Shown one piece after another: positions 63,601 through 64,000 of a DNA stretch of 64,000 nucleotides; the stretch's first letter is position 1; each line of letters starts with the position of its first letter. This DNA is from Kitasatospora viridis. GTDB lineage: Bacteria > Actinomycetota > Actinomycetes > Streptomycetales > Streptomycetaceae. The stretch spans positions 186,001-250,000 of the forward strand of contig NZ_VIWT01000004.1 of the NCBI RefSeq assembly GCF_007829815.1, in the 5' to 3' direction. Both the position numbers and the translations under genes were made by a program. The notes beneath the pieces are model-generated. The model worked only from the letters and a program-made list of their open reading frames with translations. It had not been told where the DNA came from and searched no databases.

Positions 63601-63724
63601 CCGCCCAGGGCTCGCCGGCGGCCCGCTCCGCTGCGGGAACGCGGTCCGACGACCCGTCAGACCCGGTCGATCCGGCCGCAATCGTCCCCTCGATGATCAC
63701 GGGGCCAAGACTGGCAGACCCCAC
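60692..63724 (-). CDS. lanM: Class II lanthipeptide synthetase LanM
   Basis: 1010 residues from GTG 63724; GTG 63700 is an alternative. The N-terminal dehydratase (DUF4135-like) shows YKPRPLGLHRHF, DGTDQHYENLI and PVDVETLFHP, which phosphorylate and eliminate Ser/Thr. The C-terminal LanC-like cyclase has zinc ligands Cys863 (WCRGTAG), Cys914 and His915 (CHGETG), so both activities appear intact. The region between Asp882 and Glu891 contains a run of Ser-Glu pairs, an unusual insertion in the cyclase. The short precursor follows. No LanT protease-transporter is visible on this side; one could lie beyond the right edge. Confidence 0.93.
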   Translation of the reverse strand: MGSASLGPVIIEGTIAAGSTGSDGSSDRVPAAERAAGEPWAEFLAQALAGAPAAPVALPPGALPGTTGFQAVLAPFAELAGARLARAAGPAAGVVDLPAIRARFVERLAGQLARQAARTLVLELNVARVTGQLAGDTPAERFRDFLAQAAGRDGLTALLDQYPVLARLLAQTSGHAADALGELLVRFAADRAELVAALLSGDDPGTLAAVRQGAGDGHRHGRGVAVLRFASGARLVYKPRPLGLHRHFNEVVDWFNTQPGTPGLRTVALLERPGYGWLEHVAARPCTEAAELDRFYLRQGAWLALLHALDGTDQHYENLIACADHPVPVDVETLFHPPAPPDPADQDPAALVLGASVYRTGLLPHLLLGDETALDASGLGGDAGAPAPTAGVEWADAGTDRMRLVRRDGDIAGADNRPGLTGAGAWADPADHTEALVAGFRAGYRTIAAARAELVGPQGLLHRFAGDEARVVVRATQSYLTLLDESTHPDVLRDPAERTGVLRLLETDALGEPAWPALVDAEVAELWDGDVPLFTTRPGSADLWSGTGARIPGALARTGLDRVLAKVAAMGEADLGAQEWIIRASMAARSTVPAHEVAAPVALSPGPAPALTAPDAARAIGDRLVELAHRGAGRANWLGLDLLADRYWRLGPAGADLGCGFPGPALFLAQLAALTGQARYAETARHALRPVPRLLDRFAAAPEELGLLGSGAFTGLGGLVYALTQVAVLLDDPEVHGWIEPAARLTAAAAEREPDEQSGVAEGTAGGLATLLAVYRAMGSATARQGARLCADRLADRPPPAPDAPRPAGFAAGEAGIGWALLRYAAAGQATERHERAGLAALRSAARSAAAAAASAPTAPTWCRGTAGIALAIADSPGAAADPGSESESESAELVARATRALATAGPLPDHGLCHGETGALELLARLGAAGGPAAPAARAALERRSAALLAALDRAGPRCATPGGLPVPGLLAGLSGIGHGLLRLGFPERTASALLLQPPIQRRTSPRKP

Positions 63725-63959
63725 GCGACCCGGACAAGGGTCTGCCCGGATTCCCGATCATCGACGCCGCGACCCGGGCGCGGACCGGCGAGTCGGGCCG
63801 GACGCGAGGCATTTGACGCCCCGTCACCCACTCGAACCAGCCACCGGGCGGCCCATCCGCCCCGGCCTGGGGCGCTACCGAGCCCGGACGGCCGGAACCC
63901 GCCGGGCACTTGAATACTCTGCCCACGAGCAAACGCACATCCGAGGGGGTACGGACGGA

Positions 63960-64000
63960 ATGTACGGGGGCCCCCGATTGGTTCACCGGCACCGCTGTTC
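63960..64000 (+). CDS. Possible gene start running off the right edge
   Basis: ATG 63960 opens a frame that continues to the window end (MYGGPRLVHRHRC...). A GAGGGGG tract lies about 11 bases upstream. Only 13 codons are visible, so no function can be read. The 235 bases between this ATG and the lanM start (63725-63959) show no other gene; they should contain the lanM promoter. Confidence 0.35.
   Translation, partial: MYGGPRLVHRHRC

Overview
The window comes from a very GC-rich actinomycete, most likely Streptomyces, Kitasatospora or a close relative. The reasons are the strong G/C bias at third codon positions, many GTG starts, chains of genes overlapping by 1-4 bases, LAL and NarL-type LuxR regulators, and a dense run of natural-product genes. 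I identified no rRNA, tRNA, insertion sequence, phage gene or CRISPR array.

Region 1 (1-11 kb, + strand) is a tightly overlapping operon already running at the left edge: a radical SAM/SPASM enzyme (5' end missing), a UDP-sugar dehydrogenase fused to a large unrecognised domain, a PIG-L deacetylase, a left-handed beta-helix acyltransferase, a glutamyl-tRNA synthetase-like protein that has lost both catalytic signatures, a P450 with its ferredoxin, an amino acid:[carrier protein] ligase-like enzyme, an AAC(3)-fold acyltransferase, and a carrier-protein domain fused in frame to a PPOX-class (F420/FMN) oxidoreductase. A hairpin separates it from a convergent, apparently intact second-type glutamyl-tRNA synthetase. 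I know of no described pathway with this gene set. It looks like a system that processes an amino acid on a carrier protein, and it is my main candidate for something new.

Region 2 (12.4-20.6 kb) holds accessory genes: a PhyH-type dioxygenase, a small unknown protein, a Ycf48-like propeller, a Nudix hydrolase, a sodium:solute symporter, and a secreted subtilase-fold protein that seems to lack two catalytic residues.

Region 3 (20.7-57.4 kb) is a complete nonribosomal peptide cluster around a divergent promoter. Leftward run mbtH, A-T, C-A-T-C-A-T, panD, sbnA, A-T-C and sbnB. Rightward run C-A-T-C-A-T-C-A-T, two LuxR regulators, a diaminobutyrate-type aminotransferase and a carbamoyltransferase. 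A convergent C-A-T-C-A-T-TE gene and a divergent MFS exporter complete it. There are nine A, nine T and eight C domains and one TE, so the assembly line fits a nonapeptide. Specificity residues read by eye suggest Ser-X-Ser-Gly-Asn-(Gln-like)-(basic)-(Thr-like)-Asn. The operons carry supply genes for 2,3-diaminopropionate, 2,4-diaminobutyrate, beta-alanine and a ureido amino acid. The TE has Cys in place of the usual nucleophilic Ser.

Region 4 (57.4-64 kb) has a LAL-family regulator and a compact class II lanthipeptide locus: a LanM synthetase followed by a 70-residue precursor with a single Cys. A possible gene start lies at the right edge.
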